The notes beneath the pieces were generated by a model. The model saw only the letters and a list, made by a program, of their open reading frames with translations, searched no databases and was not told the origin of the DNA. Below are positions 48,271 to 60,812 of a stretch of 64,000 bases of DNA, in pieces. The stretch covers positions 14,603,983 through 14,667,982 of the forward strand of contig CM067568.1 in the NCBI GenBank assembly GCA_034336665.1. The letters run 5' to 3'. The first letter of the stretch is position 1. Each line of letters starts with the position of its first letter. The stretch comes from Luscinia megarhynchos. Taxonomy: Eukaryota > Chordata > Aves > Passeriformes > Turdidae. The position numbers and the translations under genes are program-made.

Positions 48271-50090
48271 TGATAGCAGCTTCCTGTTCACAACTTCTGT
48301 AAAGAAGTTGGGAGAGGATTAATGTCCCTATCCCTTTATGCTGATCCAAAGAGCAGATCAGACACTATGCAGCTGACAAACATTTCTTGAGGGTGGGGAA
48401 GATTGCTTTTGTTTCCACATGCAGCCCAGGGTCCTGGCTTCTGACCAGACCTCCCTCCTGCCACATCTCTTGGGCCAGCAGATTCCTTGCTTACCTAGAT
48501 ATGAGTCAGAGGCAAGCAGAACTCAACTAGAGATCAATATTTTCTTATTCTTAGTTTTTCTGGGAAAAATTGTTCAGCTGCTTTGTGTATCAGGCTCTGC
48601 AGATGTGTCAGCATGCTGCTGTTTTTACACAACATGCAATGATAAATCACTGATCCCAAACTAGCTTCTGCCCTTTTGCAGAAGTTTCCTGTTCTGAAAG
48701 CCCTCCTGTGCTGATAGGTTCATCAGCTGCTGGAGAGATTGTGAATAAACTGTTCTTTATTTATGATGTGCTGCTCACTTCTCTGGAGATGTGTCCAGCT
48801 GTAGGAACCCATCAGCAAACAGATTCCAGTTTAATCACAGCACAGGACAAGAGAGTCAGAGAATGCTGTGACTCCAGGAGAGAAGTGACATACAGGGGCT
48901 GAGCCCTGAGGTTTATGGACTGTATACCATTCCAAACAATGCTCATGTATTTCACACCAAATGCTGCCTTCAACATACTTACATGTTGTAAACAAGCCAC
49001 TTTGTGAATTTTTGCATTAACTAAATTAACACTAAGTTCCCTGTTCACACAGCTAATGACATTATGGAGTTATTCAGATAAGTAATAGCCTCCAGCCAAT
49101 CCTTTCCTTAAACCATACAGAAGGCAATAGCCTCGTACAAGCCTGAGCATGCTGTCCCTTCCACTAAGATCTTCAACTTGCCTGACAATAAATTTATTTT
49201 TCCTTTAATCAAAGCACCCCTGACTGACCATTTTATAGGGTCTAATCCAGCTATCAATGAAGTAAATGGAAATTAAATTGCAGACCCAGACTTAAAGTAG
49301 GAAATTAAAATTAATAATTGAAAACCCCATGTAGGAAAAAAACTTTGCAGAGAGTACATACATTAAGCAATGTAACAGGCACATACAACAGGGTATAGGA
49401 TTTCTAAAGGACAGAGAGGCAGGTTCAGAAGTTGTTCTGGTTCCACATGATAGCTCAAACCAAAGGTACATTTACTTTCATCTTAGTTAAAAGACACAGA
49501 GGAAAACCCCTTCTTAATCATAAATGAATAACTACAAGATGCTGTCAGTGACAAATATTTTAGATTTCAAATACTTTCCTAAAAGTTAATTTCACAAGTA
49601 TGACTACGTGTCAATGTCTAACCTAGCTCTCTTTTGAACTTAGTTTCTTGTGACTGCAATGACCTCTAATTTTGGCAGGCCTGTTCCCAGCAACTGTAAA
49701 GTGAGGAAGCTGAAGAAGCCACAGAAAAAGTGCTGTATGGAAGTACAGTGTGAATGTACACTGGAGCAGTCCTTTCACACTTATACCCAATGCATGAGCA
49801 ACCACAGCCATTATAACCACTTGGATTATGTATTCATTGTCACAGTTTCAGGAAAGGCTAATCTGTGTGCTAGACTTGGTACCAAAAAGGGAAAGAGAAC
49901 AAGGGAAAAGAGAGACCCTGCTTCGGGTGTCTTCAAGTCCAAGTGGTACAGAGTGACAACAAATGGGGGACAAGAAGGACACAATAGGCAGCATGATGTG
50001 TACTTTATCCTGTCCTGAGTTTTACAGAAGGATCTGAAAAAGCAGAAAACCTTTAAGATATTTACAGAGACTCATAAATCTGTATATGTG

Positions 50091-50130
50091 CAGATATACA
50101 TGTATATGTTTGTGTGTATATATATTATAG
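50091..50130. repeat. TA/TG-rich microsatellite-like stretch
   Basis: Alternating TA and TG units with interruptions (TGTATATGTTTGTGTGTATATATATTATAG type). Confidence 0.7.
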
Positions 50131-53100
50131 TGTGTGGGGTGAAGTACAGATGGGCTTCTCTAAGAAGCAGGTGATACAAACTGGTGTAAGCCATGAGCTA
50201 ACAAGGTGATAGACAGGAAGGATCATGAAAGATCTTTAAAATTAATCTAAGGGCCATACACTCAGTATGATGGCAAAAGTGTTAGAAGGATGCAAAGAGA
50301 ATGATGAAACCTCAAAGCTGAGGACTTGGAAACTTGGAAACAGCAACAGATACCTCAGTGAATTAAGACAGGGAGAAATTACTGCATTTATCATCAGATA
50401 AAATAATGTTGCAATAATGGAAATTTTGATGGCAACAGCCCAAATAAGTCTTAATATTAATTAAGAACAATAATTAATATGGTTTTACCCAAGTGAAAAC
50501 AAAGTGCTATCTCCAAATATTATTTCCACTGAGTAAATGGTGTAACAGCAATAACCTGTGTCCTCACAATTCAACAAAATAAGAACATTTCAAAAAAGGT
50601 ATCAAGCTTTTGAAGAAGTTACTCTGTCTTGCTTGCAAGTGGATAGGCTGAGTATGCTTTTAACATTGTGGAAGAGAAGTCATATGAGTTTCTATCCTCT
50701 TACTCAGTTTTGCAGTATTAAGTTCTGTACTAAAAAATCATACTCTTTAAAGATTGCAAATTCTGGCATCCCATGTCTATAACTCATGTTACAAATGTTT
50801 ACAATTACAGCTGTATTTACTTTTCCTCTTTTTTTTTTTTTTTCTCCTTACAGTGAACCTAACTCATGTTAATACTGACAATAAGACGTAGAAAGAAAAA
50901 TAGAATTTTCATCATTAGTTTTTCCAGTTTGTGATGGCTATTAGTAAGGAAGATGAAAGCATGAAAGAATCACCCATGGATTTTTCATAATGAATTAGAT
51001 TTGAATAGGAAAGGGCACAAGTACTCTTTAGTAACCTGAAAGCTCAGTTTAAAAAGATTTGAAGCTCTGAAGATCTCACCATCTTCTTCACGGCTTGCAC
51101 TTTGTGATAGGTTAAGTACAGTCTTTAAAATCATCTATACTTGTGTCTCAGGACAATATATTCCATAAGAAAGACTGGATTTAATACATTGCAGCAAATT
51201 AGGATTGGCCTTTAAAGGCACATTTTAACAAATATTTTTGTCCACATGCAAGTATTTAATGTTTTAAGAAATATCTATTTTACTTTAAAAAAATAACAAA
51301 ATTTATCCTTTTTTATACTTAGAAAGCACTAATAGTCAAAGCAAATGAATGGAGAAAGCTCCACAGATGACATAGCTATTAAAAACCCCAAACATGATTT
51401 TTCTTAAATGTAGAAAAAATTTCACAAATCCAAACTTTACCAACTAGCATATAAGTTATGGGCACTCGTCCCATAAAGCCTTGCTTCTTCAAATCTAAAA
51501 AACACTTCTTGTCCCACATACTCAAATTCTTAACAAAAACTGAGATGTTCCATGTATTAATTTTATATACACCTTAGTAAGTATTACATATGTTAAACAT
51601 GTATTAACAAATCTACAGTTCTGAATGCTGCACAGTGCAGGCTTTTATGAAAATATTTTGTTTCCACACTTTCGAGGACACTGAAAGATTCATCCATCAG
51701 ATAAAAATATGGTGGATTCTGCTTGTTATATTCTGAATTTGTTCTGAATCTGACAGAATTCAGCACCTTTGAGGTAGTGTTATATGAATTGTCTGAATTA
51801 CTGACAAAGTTGTATAAGCAAGAGTGAATGATTTGCCAGGACCAAAATTGGAGAGTAACCTACTTCTGAATGATCCAGCATTTGGGAGCATAAAGCTGTG
51901 CCCTCAGTAACCCCAAATTTAACTAAAAAAAGGTTGGTATTATAACTTACAGCACAAGCTATGCAACTTCTTCCATGGTGGAACTTGTTTTAAAATGAAG
52001 ATTACCTTAAAATAACCTCTGTTCCTTTTACAAGATCATGTTTCCAGCCACATTGGCTGCTATAGCTCACATGGAAAATCAGCACTGGAACAGTAAGTGA
52101 AGATTTGAAAATCTGTGTGACTGCTTGCTGGGTAAAGCATCACAGTTTGAACAGGATATTTCATGTGCCTTATTTACAATACTTGGCCATTCATACAGAT
52201 ATGTCACATAATTATCTACCCAAGAAATCCAACCTACTGACCGTTTGAGTTTCTATCCCTTTATCATCTGAAATATATTAATTGTGATGCATCCTTCAAG
52301 TTCCTACTGTAAAATCAGGATTTAGCTCTGTAAAATGTCACAGGTCTTTATACAGAGACTCTAAAGCAAACTTCAGAGATGAACAACAGAGATTTCTTGA
52401 ATTTAGGGCTCTAGATATGTTATTCACAGCTCTTAACTACATCTTATCTCAGCTGATTCCCAAATTCTGAGAGAGTTCAAGCTCAAGATTGGCTTGTCAC
52501 CAATTCATACTTAAAAAAGAGCATTTATTAAAATCATTGAAGATCTGTCCTTTGACTTCAATGAATTTTGAGTCAGACCTATAATCCATCAATCTCTGGT
52601 CTTCCCCCTAATCACAACATTACCTGCAGGAATACATTTTTGCATTACAGGCCTCTGTTTAGCAGAGCACTGGCATGGCTCCACAAAGCTCACCTCAGAG
52701 ATGATACAAGTTCTTACCTTTTCCCATCCTTTTATGTTAGAAGAGATACATTACTGAGTTCATGGCCCTCCAAGTAAGAGCTATGACATGCACAAAACAA
52801 CAGTATATTAACTTTGAATGCTAGACTGTGAGAGAGAGTGGGAGAGGGGAAGAGGAAAAAAACCTCCAATGGCCTGAAATACATGAAGAAATACAATATA
52901 AGGGTATTTAAGTTAATACAGTAAGAGTCTGGTCATGGTGGAAATGTCTAAAGGTTATGCATTTACAGGGATTACACAAAAACAGGTTCTCTTTTAAAGG
53001 TTTGGCTTTTTGGGGTTTTTTTGGAACCTGTGAAAAGCTGGATTTGACAATCAGTCAGTCAATACAAGTGAATTGAGTTTGGCAAAAACATGTTAAATGC

Positions 53101-53584
53101 TTTCCTACACCTCATATGAATATATAACAACAGTCAATTACATTACAACAGACAGGCACTATAACTTATTTTGGAGGATTTAATTCCTGTTTATCTGTTT
53201 CTCAAGACTCCTGCTGTGGGGCTGGAAAACAGTGCTCTGTTATCTTTACAATACTTGACATTTTTACAAATTTAATTTTAATTTCACCTGTTTCTTCCTG
53301 GAGTTACAGCTGCAGGCTCACAAATTACCTGAGCCTGGAGAGATAAAAATCAAAAAAATCAAACCCCAAAACTAACAACTCCCCCATCTTTGCCTCATCC
53401 TGAAATAGCTCAGTTTGATAACAATGCAAATAAAGGAAGATAAATCTCTCCCATGAAGACATTTTTTCTTTTTTTCTCTGTGCAAATATTGGCAGTAGTG
53501 ACAGATTTTAATAAAGTGGGTCTTACAAGATTCAGTGAACAAAGTGACTTGGGCATCATTGCAGCTCAAGGTTTTGAGTCTTTT

Positions 53585-53840
53585 CAGAAAATCATAAAGA
53601 TTGGAAAAGGCCCTCAAGATCAGTGAATATAAATTTTGACCAAGGCCCTCAAGTTAATTAAATCTAACTTTGGATCAAACACCATTTTATCAACCAAACT
53701 ATGGCACTCACATCCAGTCATTTCTTGACATTTTCCAGGGATGATGAGCCCACCACTTCCTTTGGCAACATGTTCCAACCCTTGACAACCCTTTCAGTGC
53801 AGAAATGGAATTAATGAGCATGCTTTCCTCTGGGCAAGAA
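53585..53840 (-). mobile_element. Old CR1 LINE copy
   Basis: Antisense CR1, diverged: GAAAATCATAAAGATTGGAA, AAGGCCCTCAAGATCAGTGA, CAAACTATGGCACTCACATC, TTTTCCAGGGATGATGAGCC, CACCACTTCCTTTGGCAACA, TGTTCCAACCCTTGACAACC. The segment AAGGCCCTCAAG(A/T) occurs twice (near 53608 and 53642), suggesting a small internal duplication or chance similarity. Confidence 0.85.
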
Positions 53841-55842
53841 GGAACAGATACAAAATCCTCTTCCTGCAGCTCCTGAAGGAATGCCAGATCCGAGCTAGGA
53901 AGTGAGCTCAGTTCTGCACCAGCATGCTCCACGTAAGCCCAGACACCAACCTCCTTTGTGACTGCAACCCCTGAAGTTGAAAAGTTTCATTTCAACCACA
54001 GTAGCCATTCCAGTTGTCACAAAATTCAGGGCACTGACTCATTCAAGCAACCAGTGGCAGTTCCATGTGGCAACATATGGCTCTTGGTTTTGGAAAGGAA
54101 ATTTTAACATTATGACCCTCGTGAGGGAAATCAGTCTGGCAGCTGAGAGCACCATTTCCTATCATTATGGGGTTAAGGACATACTAAGTGGGTCTCATGA
54201 TCTATAGAAATCTCATTAAGTGGACACAGACATAAACAGAGTAGTAATGAAATACTTTTGGTGGAAATGTGACAGCTCCAAGCCACCCTATGTTTCCATG
54301 CTGATTATGATCTTGAAAAGAAACACCTGCTTGTCAAAGAAACCTCTTCCAAGAAAAGTGGAATAAAAGCAGAGAAATAATCTAGTAACTCAGTGGTTTG
54401 ATTAACACAATCACAATCAGCAGTCATTGCCCCACCTGGTATGTCAGACAAAAGCTCAAACACGGTAGGTTCATGACTAAATGTAGACTTCCCATGATCG
54501 ATTTGTTTCAGTCCTTTGGATGACATAATTTCCAACAAATAATGGGGAATTACTGAAGAGAAGCCAAAAACCAACTTGACTTATAGCAGGGTATATTTTA
54601 AAATTTCCAGTGTAAAGAAATAATCTAATTCATAAGATTTCAGAATATTCCATCCTGACAGAATGAAATTCTGGAGCAGTGGTATATACTTGATTGCTGC
54701 TTACATTCCTCCAGCTGGAGGATTCCCTTTCCCCAGGTGAGTCCTGGGAGGTGCAGAAAGTTGGTGTAGCTGATTATAGCACTACAAGGAAATGCTGTGT
54801 GAAAGAAGCACAACCAAAATCTAATCATTATCTGTGGAGCAAACAGCTCCATAGCTGCTGCTGCAGCTGAGGTTGGAGGAAGCTGCTGATGGCTGCTCTG
54901 GGTGATGCCCCCAGCTCCAGGGCACAAAGCACCTTCACAAAGCTGCCTTTCCACACTTCCAGTCAGATCAGAGTCAGCACCAGCCCCAAAGGAGAAGTGA
55001 TAACTGATTAAACATCACAAATGACGTTAGGAGTTATTTAAAAGCAACAAAGTACCTCTTGATAGAGGCCACACAAAGACAGTAAGAAAATACACTGCTT
55101 TTAGAAGGAGCTGGGCAGCAAATGGCTTTCCTGTCTCAGAACATAAATTTTTTTTTTCTCTTTTCCTCTCTGCTGAGAACAACCTCAAAAACTTGCAAAT
55201 TTGTGGTGTAAAGCCACAGAGAGAATCTCAATCCCTTTCTCCCTGGGACAGCAGAGTCTACTGGTGAGGAAATTATCAAGAAGTGGGGGAAGCCAGGCTC
55301 CCACCTGTGTTCTGTGCAGTCCCAACCAAGAACCAACCTTCTGGCACCCCAGGTGATGGTCCCAACCATTGTGACATTAGCACAAGCTTGTCTTTATGCA
55401 AAACTTTTGCTGCAGTGGAGATTTCAACTACAGTCTCCTCCAGCACATGAGAACAATATTGGCTCTTCTAGAAGAGGTGAGAAAAGAAGGTCACTTGCTT
55501 TCTGTTTTTCCAGGAATTCCAATCTGGGCCCCTGAATCATCTTCCCAGTAAAGCTTTGTCAAAATTGGCATGCCCTTTGTTTTTTTTTTTTTTTCCCTCT
55601 TTAGTTTCAGTTTTAACTAATTTGACGCTCTCTAAGGAAGAAAAATCAACAGTATGTTGCTGGAAAATTTTTAAGCAGCTCTTGTTACAAAGCACAGTGG
55701 TGCCAAAGCCAGGAGCAGGACCTGGGAATGGTCACAGCTCTAATCACTCAGCTGTGTGCTTTCCTACTACTAATTTGTCATAGGAAAACAGATGGTGATG
55801 ATGGTGCACGGGGCCAGATTCTTACACCTCTTTAACATTTAC

Positions 55843-56105
55843 AACTTGCATTGCAACAGCATCTTTGGGACCTCAGGAAGCCTGGGGCCCTGTTATGTTA
55901 GGCACTGTACAAACAGAGAGTAAGATACAGTCTCTGCTCTTGGGAGCTTCCTGAGAGACTAAATAGACAAGACAGATAAAGGAGGGAGAAAAAGCAGAGA
56001 AGTGATTTGCCCAAGGTCACACAGGAAGAACTCGCAGAGCTCGGAGTAGGTCTCACATCACAGGCCAGTATATTTCCACTTGTCCAATTTCTGTCTGCAA
56101 ACAAA
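55843..56105 (+). repeat. Ancient MIR-like repeat, most complete copy
   Basis: Diagnostic words in order: GGCACTGTACAAACAGAGAG, AAGATACAGTCTCTGCTCTT, AATAGACAAGACAGATAAAG, GTGATTTGCCCAAGGTCACA, CAGGAAGAACTCGCAGAGCT. This is the core plus flanking layout of an old amniote repeat also represented at 18.2-18.4 kb. It may extend left to GGGGCCAGATTCTTACACC at 55809. Confidence 0.7.
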
Positions 56106-59100
56106 CAGCTGTGACCACTAAATCACTTGTGAGCCTCCAACAACTTCAGTGCAATTTGCTGCTTCCTAACTCCTCTGTGCATGTTTCCTACAAGGATACT
56201 AGGAGGAGTTCACCAGCATGGCACAGATGGGTGTCATTGCTGCTGGACTCACCAAGGACATAATCAGTCACAGGCCACCAGCAAAATACTGTGCAAAAGG
56301 GTTTTTTTTCTTTTATTTTCTTTTTTTTTTTTCACATCAGAACAGCTTTGGATAGACAGTTACATTAAAATACACTTGACACTGAGCATTAGAGAAAATG
56401 CCTGCTTCCAGCAGACCCCTGTATAATCTCATCTGGCCAAAGGCTGAAGCACCCTTTGCCTTCCTGAGTTTTGCTCTTATACCAGGTTCACTGGAGAGGC
56501 CAAATACAATTTCACCCTTTCTATATTATGCATTCATAAAAATACTCAGCAGATACAGAAACATGTGCACAAAGCCTCCATCTTTTAAAGGTTAAAAGGA
56601 CTGTTTTACCATTAAGGCATTATTTTTTATGTGGAATAACTGAGCTTGTAATCTGATGTGAAGCCACGAATTCCAAACTGCAAGGATGTCCATTGTATGC
56701 CACAATACATGTGCTCTACTCAGGCTGACAAAAGTTATTATTTTACATCAGAATTTTAGTAGAGGTCATTTAATAACTGCTTTTCCAGAACCTCATGAAA
56801 AAATTACATCCATTCTAATGAATTAAAGGGCAGTTCAAATGTTTCACTGTAGGCTTGCTCAGTTCCATGCTGCTCCTGCTGCAGGCAGGACTGTCAGCTG
56901 AATGGCTTTCCTTTCTGATCAATCCATCCTCTCTCATATCTTAGGGTAAACAGGGACCTGAGGAATGGTGGCACCAAGGCCTGGACTCATCCTACCCAGA
57001 AGTGGAACAGGTTTAGATGCCCAGTGTGGTCAATGACCTTTTTCAGGACAAGACACAGAGATGCTCACCCTCTCTCTTACCCTTCAGAGTGAGTTTCCTG
57101 AGTTTGAGAACCAGGGGTGTTTCTGCCTCAGCAAGTGAGGCAGTGCAGAGGTGCAGAAGATCTGCAGGAGAGGTGCTGGTGAGGCAGAGCCACCCTCATC
57201 CCCACATCCCTCAGGAGCTGGGTTTGCTCCACACCAGCTCAATCCAGACCCAAGGAGGGAATGCCACTTAGGGGCAGGAGCGTGCTAAGTGTACTCCTGC
57301 AGCATATAGGCACAGTTTGATTTCATTCATAACTCTCCCCTGTTCCAAGCATGCTCTCAACAAAAACAAAGCCCTAATAAATGGGGATTGTCAGATGATT
57401 GTTTCAAAAGTGCATTCCTGCTCTGAGCTAAAGCACCAAGGCAACCAGCAAGACCTACACTGCACTAGAACCATTAATTTTTAAAAACCAAACAATATCA
57501 AGTAATTTAGCACTCAAATTGACACTAGGTTTTTGTTAAAAGCAGAAAGCAAACAAAATCCAAATTCTTAATATCCTTAGGAGTGTTTTCATCGCTCATT
57601 TAATTGACTTTCTCCCTAGAGCTTTTGCAATGCCACTGCAGTAAATTGTGAAGAAGGAAAGAGGATCTTCACTATAATAAAGCCTGACAAGTTAAATTCT
57701 CCTGAACTGAGCAAGCAGAAAAACTTAAGCAAGATTTCAAACCACTGTACTAACCCTGGATATGACAAGAAAAACCTCCCAGTTATGGGTATTGGTAGCA
57801 CATCTTGCTGGACAGTTTATATCTCTGTGTCACGATACACTGGAGTGCCCACCCTAACGTTCCACTCAGCATGGCAAAAGCAACAGCAAGAGTTTACAAA
57901 AGGTCTTTGGCTCTCAGTAAACAGTATTTAATTTCTTCTACGTTTTGCCAGTTAGTGTTGCAATCCTTGCAGTGTATTAGGCTATCACTAGACATTCCTG
58001 AATTCTTTTATAAAGGACTGTTCTTGGCACTTGCTAGAAGGCAGCAAGACCCTTCTGCTCATGTAAGGACACTGCCACATGTGGTGCAACTGCTGCACTT
58101 TCAGGCTGGGCATTCACCCTGTGCTCCACCTTGGGTGTACTTTTATAGCCTCTGGGTACCTCTAGTAATGCAGAAAATGACTGGTATTGCATCGAACAGC
58201 TCTTCATGGAGCAAAACATTAAAGATACAGATTTTAATCTATAAATTGCTATGTGGCCAGAAGAAAAAGGGGAGGAACCACCATATTCCATAATTGCCTG
58301 CAGCCCAAAAGGCAGCTGGCATCCGAGTCCTAGCAAGAAATGTTGAGCAGATTGGGGGTGCTGGCTATGGGGGAGCATTTTATTGCTGGCATGAAAGCTG
58401 GGTGTTGACTCAGTGCTGGCAAAAGCTTCCCCCTGCACCCACAGAAGTTAAATCCTCTATCACCTCTCAACAAGTACATTATGATGGCAGAAGGTTTTTT
58501 TTTATCTAGCTGATGACAAGGAAGCCTGTGAGGCTTTTTGAGGATCAGAGTTAAAAAAACACAACCTGATAATGCCTTCTGTTTCTCTAAGGTGATCCTC
58601 AGCTTCCCTTAATCTTGTTTGGGGAGTGGCTGAGATATCATGAGAGCTGGCAGGGAGCTATGCAGAGCTCCTCAGAGTGGGAGCAGGGAGAGGATGGGTG
58701 GGCAGGATGTCAGAAGGGAGGCACCACTCACAGACCATGCCTGAATGACTCTACTTCCATCCTGTGCCACTGAAACCAGGAAAGTGCCAGTATGGATTTC
58801 AGAATTTATGACGTATTTTACATTTGGGGGGGGGCAACAGAGAAGAACCATCCTCTGTAATAAAGCATGGCAAGTCTCTCCAAGAGCATTCACCTTGTGC
58901 TGGCTTAGAGAATATCTGGCAGACCACCTGATATTTACATTAGAACATATAAAAAGTGACTGCAAGGTTGAATTTGATACATGTACACATATACCATGCC
59001 AAGAGCTGTGCTTCTGTGTCCACTGCTGCTGGGACCTAGTAAAACTATTTTCTGCAATGTGTGGTTAAACTCAATAACCAGAAAGACAGACCTTGCAGGG

Positions 59101-59344
59101 GCAGAGCTGGGACCAAGAGAAAGATCATGTAGCAAAATGCTGTCTTAAGGAACAAATTAGCCAACAGAAGATGAAATTAGTTTTAGTTTCCTCTGCTAGT
59201 TTAACATTTTCACCATATGTCTATGGACGATGTAAGACATTAACTGTATTTCAAAAATTCAGCATAATTTTCTGACCAAAAAAAAAAAATCAATAATCAG
59301 ATTGCTGTACTTAAAAATTGGTGCTTATAGGGAAATTTAGTTAC

Positions 59345-59582
59345 CTGTCAAATTCAGCACCGAGGGACACAGCCTTTGTGTAAATCTGCTTTGGTTGGGT
59401 TTGCGGGCTGGGTGTCCCTTGCTTCAGCTTGAGATTTTGACCCACAAACAACGTGGGACCTGGATTTTCCTCATGTTGCCATGTGAATCCAGAAATCAGC
59501 CCCAGTCCAAGTGCAAGAGTTTTGCTGAGCAGGCTGGAGAACGGTCGCAAAATTTTCCATACACCTGGACTGAGCTTTGAGT
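59345..59582 (-). other. Candidate unannotated exon (238 nt, open throughout)
   Basis: On the minus strand an acceptor GCTTTGTTACAG (AG at 59584-59583) and a donor GACAG/GTAACT (GT at 59344-59343) bound 238 bases. They are open in one frame for 78 codons plus 2 nt at each end. The patch keeps several CpGs in a CpG-poor intron. The predicted peptide (containing FTWQHEENPGP) matches no family I know. As a cassette between KCNQ1 exons 15 and 16 it would be read in phase 0 and stop after 28 codons, so it is not an in-frame KCNQ1 exon. It may be chance. Confidence 0.2.
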
Positions 59583-59809
59583 CTGTAACAAAGCTGAAAG
59601 CTGGCCAAGTTTCTCCTGGCTTTGTTACTGGGCTTCTTGCACAGACCTATTATTCTCTGCTTTTTTTTTCTTTCAAAACCGAACCATTAGGGAGAAAAGG
59701 GTTTGTGGAGGGGGAGGAGAGAATGAAAAAGAAACAAAAAGGAAACAAGAGTGAGTGTGGCTGCAAGAGGGAGATGCAGCACTACAGGAATCCGTATCAC
59801 TGTACTCAC

Positions 59810-59850
59810 CAGCAGCTACAGACAGGCTGAGAGCTTCAAATGTGGGACAG
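59810..59850 (-). other. Candidate 41-nt micro-exon
   Basis: On the minus strand a 65-base pure pyrimidine tract is followed by TGAG (AG at 59852-59851), then 41 bases, then a strong donor CTG/GTGAGTAC (GT at 59809-59808). One frame is open (1 nt + 13 codons + 1 nt), and its end phase joins the open frame of the candidate exon at 59345-59582. The G before the acceptor AG makes it weaker than CAG. If spliced to KCNQ1 exon 15 (phase 0) it would stop after four codons. Confidence 0.18.
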
Positions 59851-59853
59851 CTC

Positions 59854-59918
59854 AGGGGAAGAAAAAAAAAAAAGAAAAGGAAAAAAAAAGAAGAAAAGAA
59901 AAGGGAAAAAAAAAAAGA
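59854..59918 (+). repeat. 65-base uninterrupted homopurine tract
   Basis: Every base from 59854 to 59918 is A or G on the plus strand, mostly A with single or double G interruptions. Long mirror-like purine/pyrimidine tracts can form triplex (H-DNA) and can act as strong pyrimidine tracts on the other strand. Overlapping lysine-rich and phenylalanine-rich open frames here are artefacts of it. Confidence 0.9.
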
Positions 59919-60759
59919 TAGAAGACAGCAGGAGTGCTGTTTGTCTTGGCTGGTTAGCACTCAGTCCCCACCTGCATTTGATTCTGCTCAGCCTCTGGAC
60001 TCCTCCCCTCACTTTGGAGGCATGGCAATACAGGAAGGCAGGAGGGGAAAGGAGACAGAACACTTTGTACTAGCAGCCAGACCACTGTTTAACTTCTTCA
60101 GCCAAAAAACAAATATGAATATGGAAAGATTTTATGGTGAGATACATCAACAGACTGAAGCAGTTCTGAAAATCCTTCTACAGTTGCTCATTCAAGGTTT
60201 TCAACCTGCAGACTTTCCTTGTGATTAATCCCAGTGTTTGTTTTGTAGTAGTAGTTCTAAGTATTTACCAAGTGATGTGAACTGTCAGCTCTGCCACAGA
60301 GAGTTCTGTCTGCTGGGAGTATTTTATGGCCTTCATAATTTGCACTTATATCCAGCCCTTGTTGCTTTTTCAGTTTCATTATGGTTTGAAAATGAAACCC
60401 AGAAAATAACCCCTGTGCTTACTACTAGCAAAGAAGCCTGGGTGCTGAGCAGTAGGAATACAGCAGCTGTGAGAATTTCAAAATACACAGAGCAAGGAAA
60501 AATTCTGTTGCAAACCATACTTCCCTTTGCATAGTAAAATTTAAATCACTCATGTATTTACTTAGAAAAAAATTCTTTTATGTCAGACTGCTTTTGTAGA
60601 TATTCTCCCTCTAAATTCAGAGCATATTTTAGCAGCCCAAATGCTGTGCACAGGCCTTAAGCATGCTGAACCTGGCAGTATGCCCCCAAATTAGGCTGTG
60701 CTGAGCAGACAGAACAATCTTCCTCCTTTGTGTCATAAGAGATCTCAGAAACAAAAGTG

Positions 60760-60812
60760 TTGGGGTTTTTTTGTTTTGGTTTTTTTTGGTTTTTTGGTTT
60801 TTTTTGTTTTTA
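60760..60812 (+). repeat. T/G-rich low-complexity tract
   Basis: T runs broken by GG (TTTTTTGGTTTTTTGG type), the strand complement of the A/C-rich tract style at 46.9 kb. It is not attached to a recognised element. Confidence 0.8.

Noticed and set aside
47603..48291. Open frames of 60-117 residues between 47.6 and 48.3 kb
   Set aside because: They lie wholly within an antisense CR1 LINE and are repeat-derived.
49650..50018. 122-residue plus-strand frame with Cys/His-rich and basic stretches
   Set aside because: It needs a GTG start at its stated 5' end, has no recognised domain or splice signals, and lies inside a long intron in sequence of ordinary composition.
52688..52720. Two good minus-strand splice donors (GAG/GTGAGC and AAG/GTAAGA)
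   Set aside because: No convincing acceptor or recognisable coding sequence lies upstream; isolated donor matches are frequent in long introns.
59673..60073. Lysine-rich and phenylalanine-rich open frames around 59.85-59.92 kb
   Set aside because: They are direct translations of the homopurine/homopyrimidine tract.
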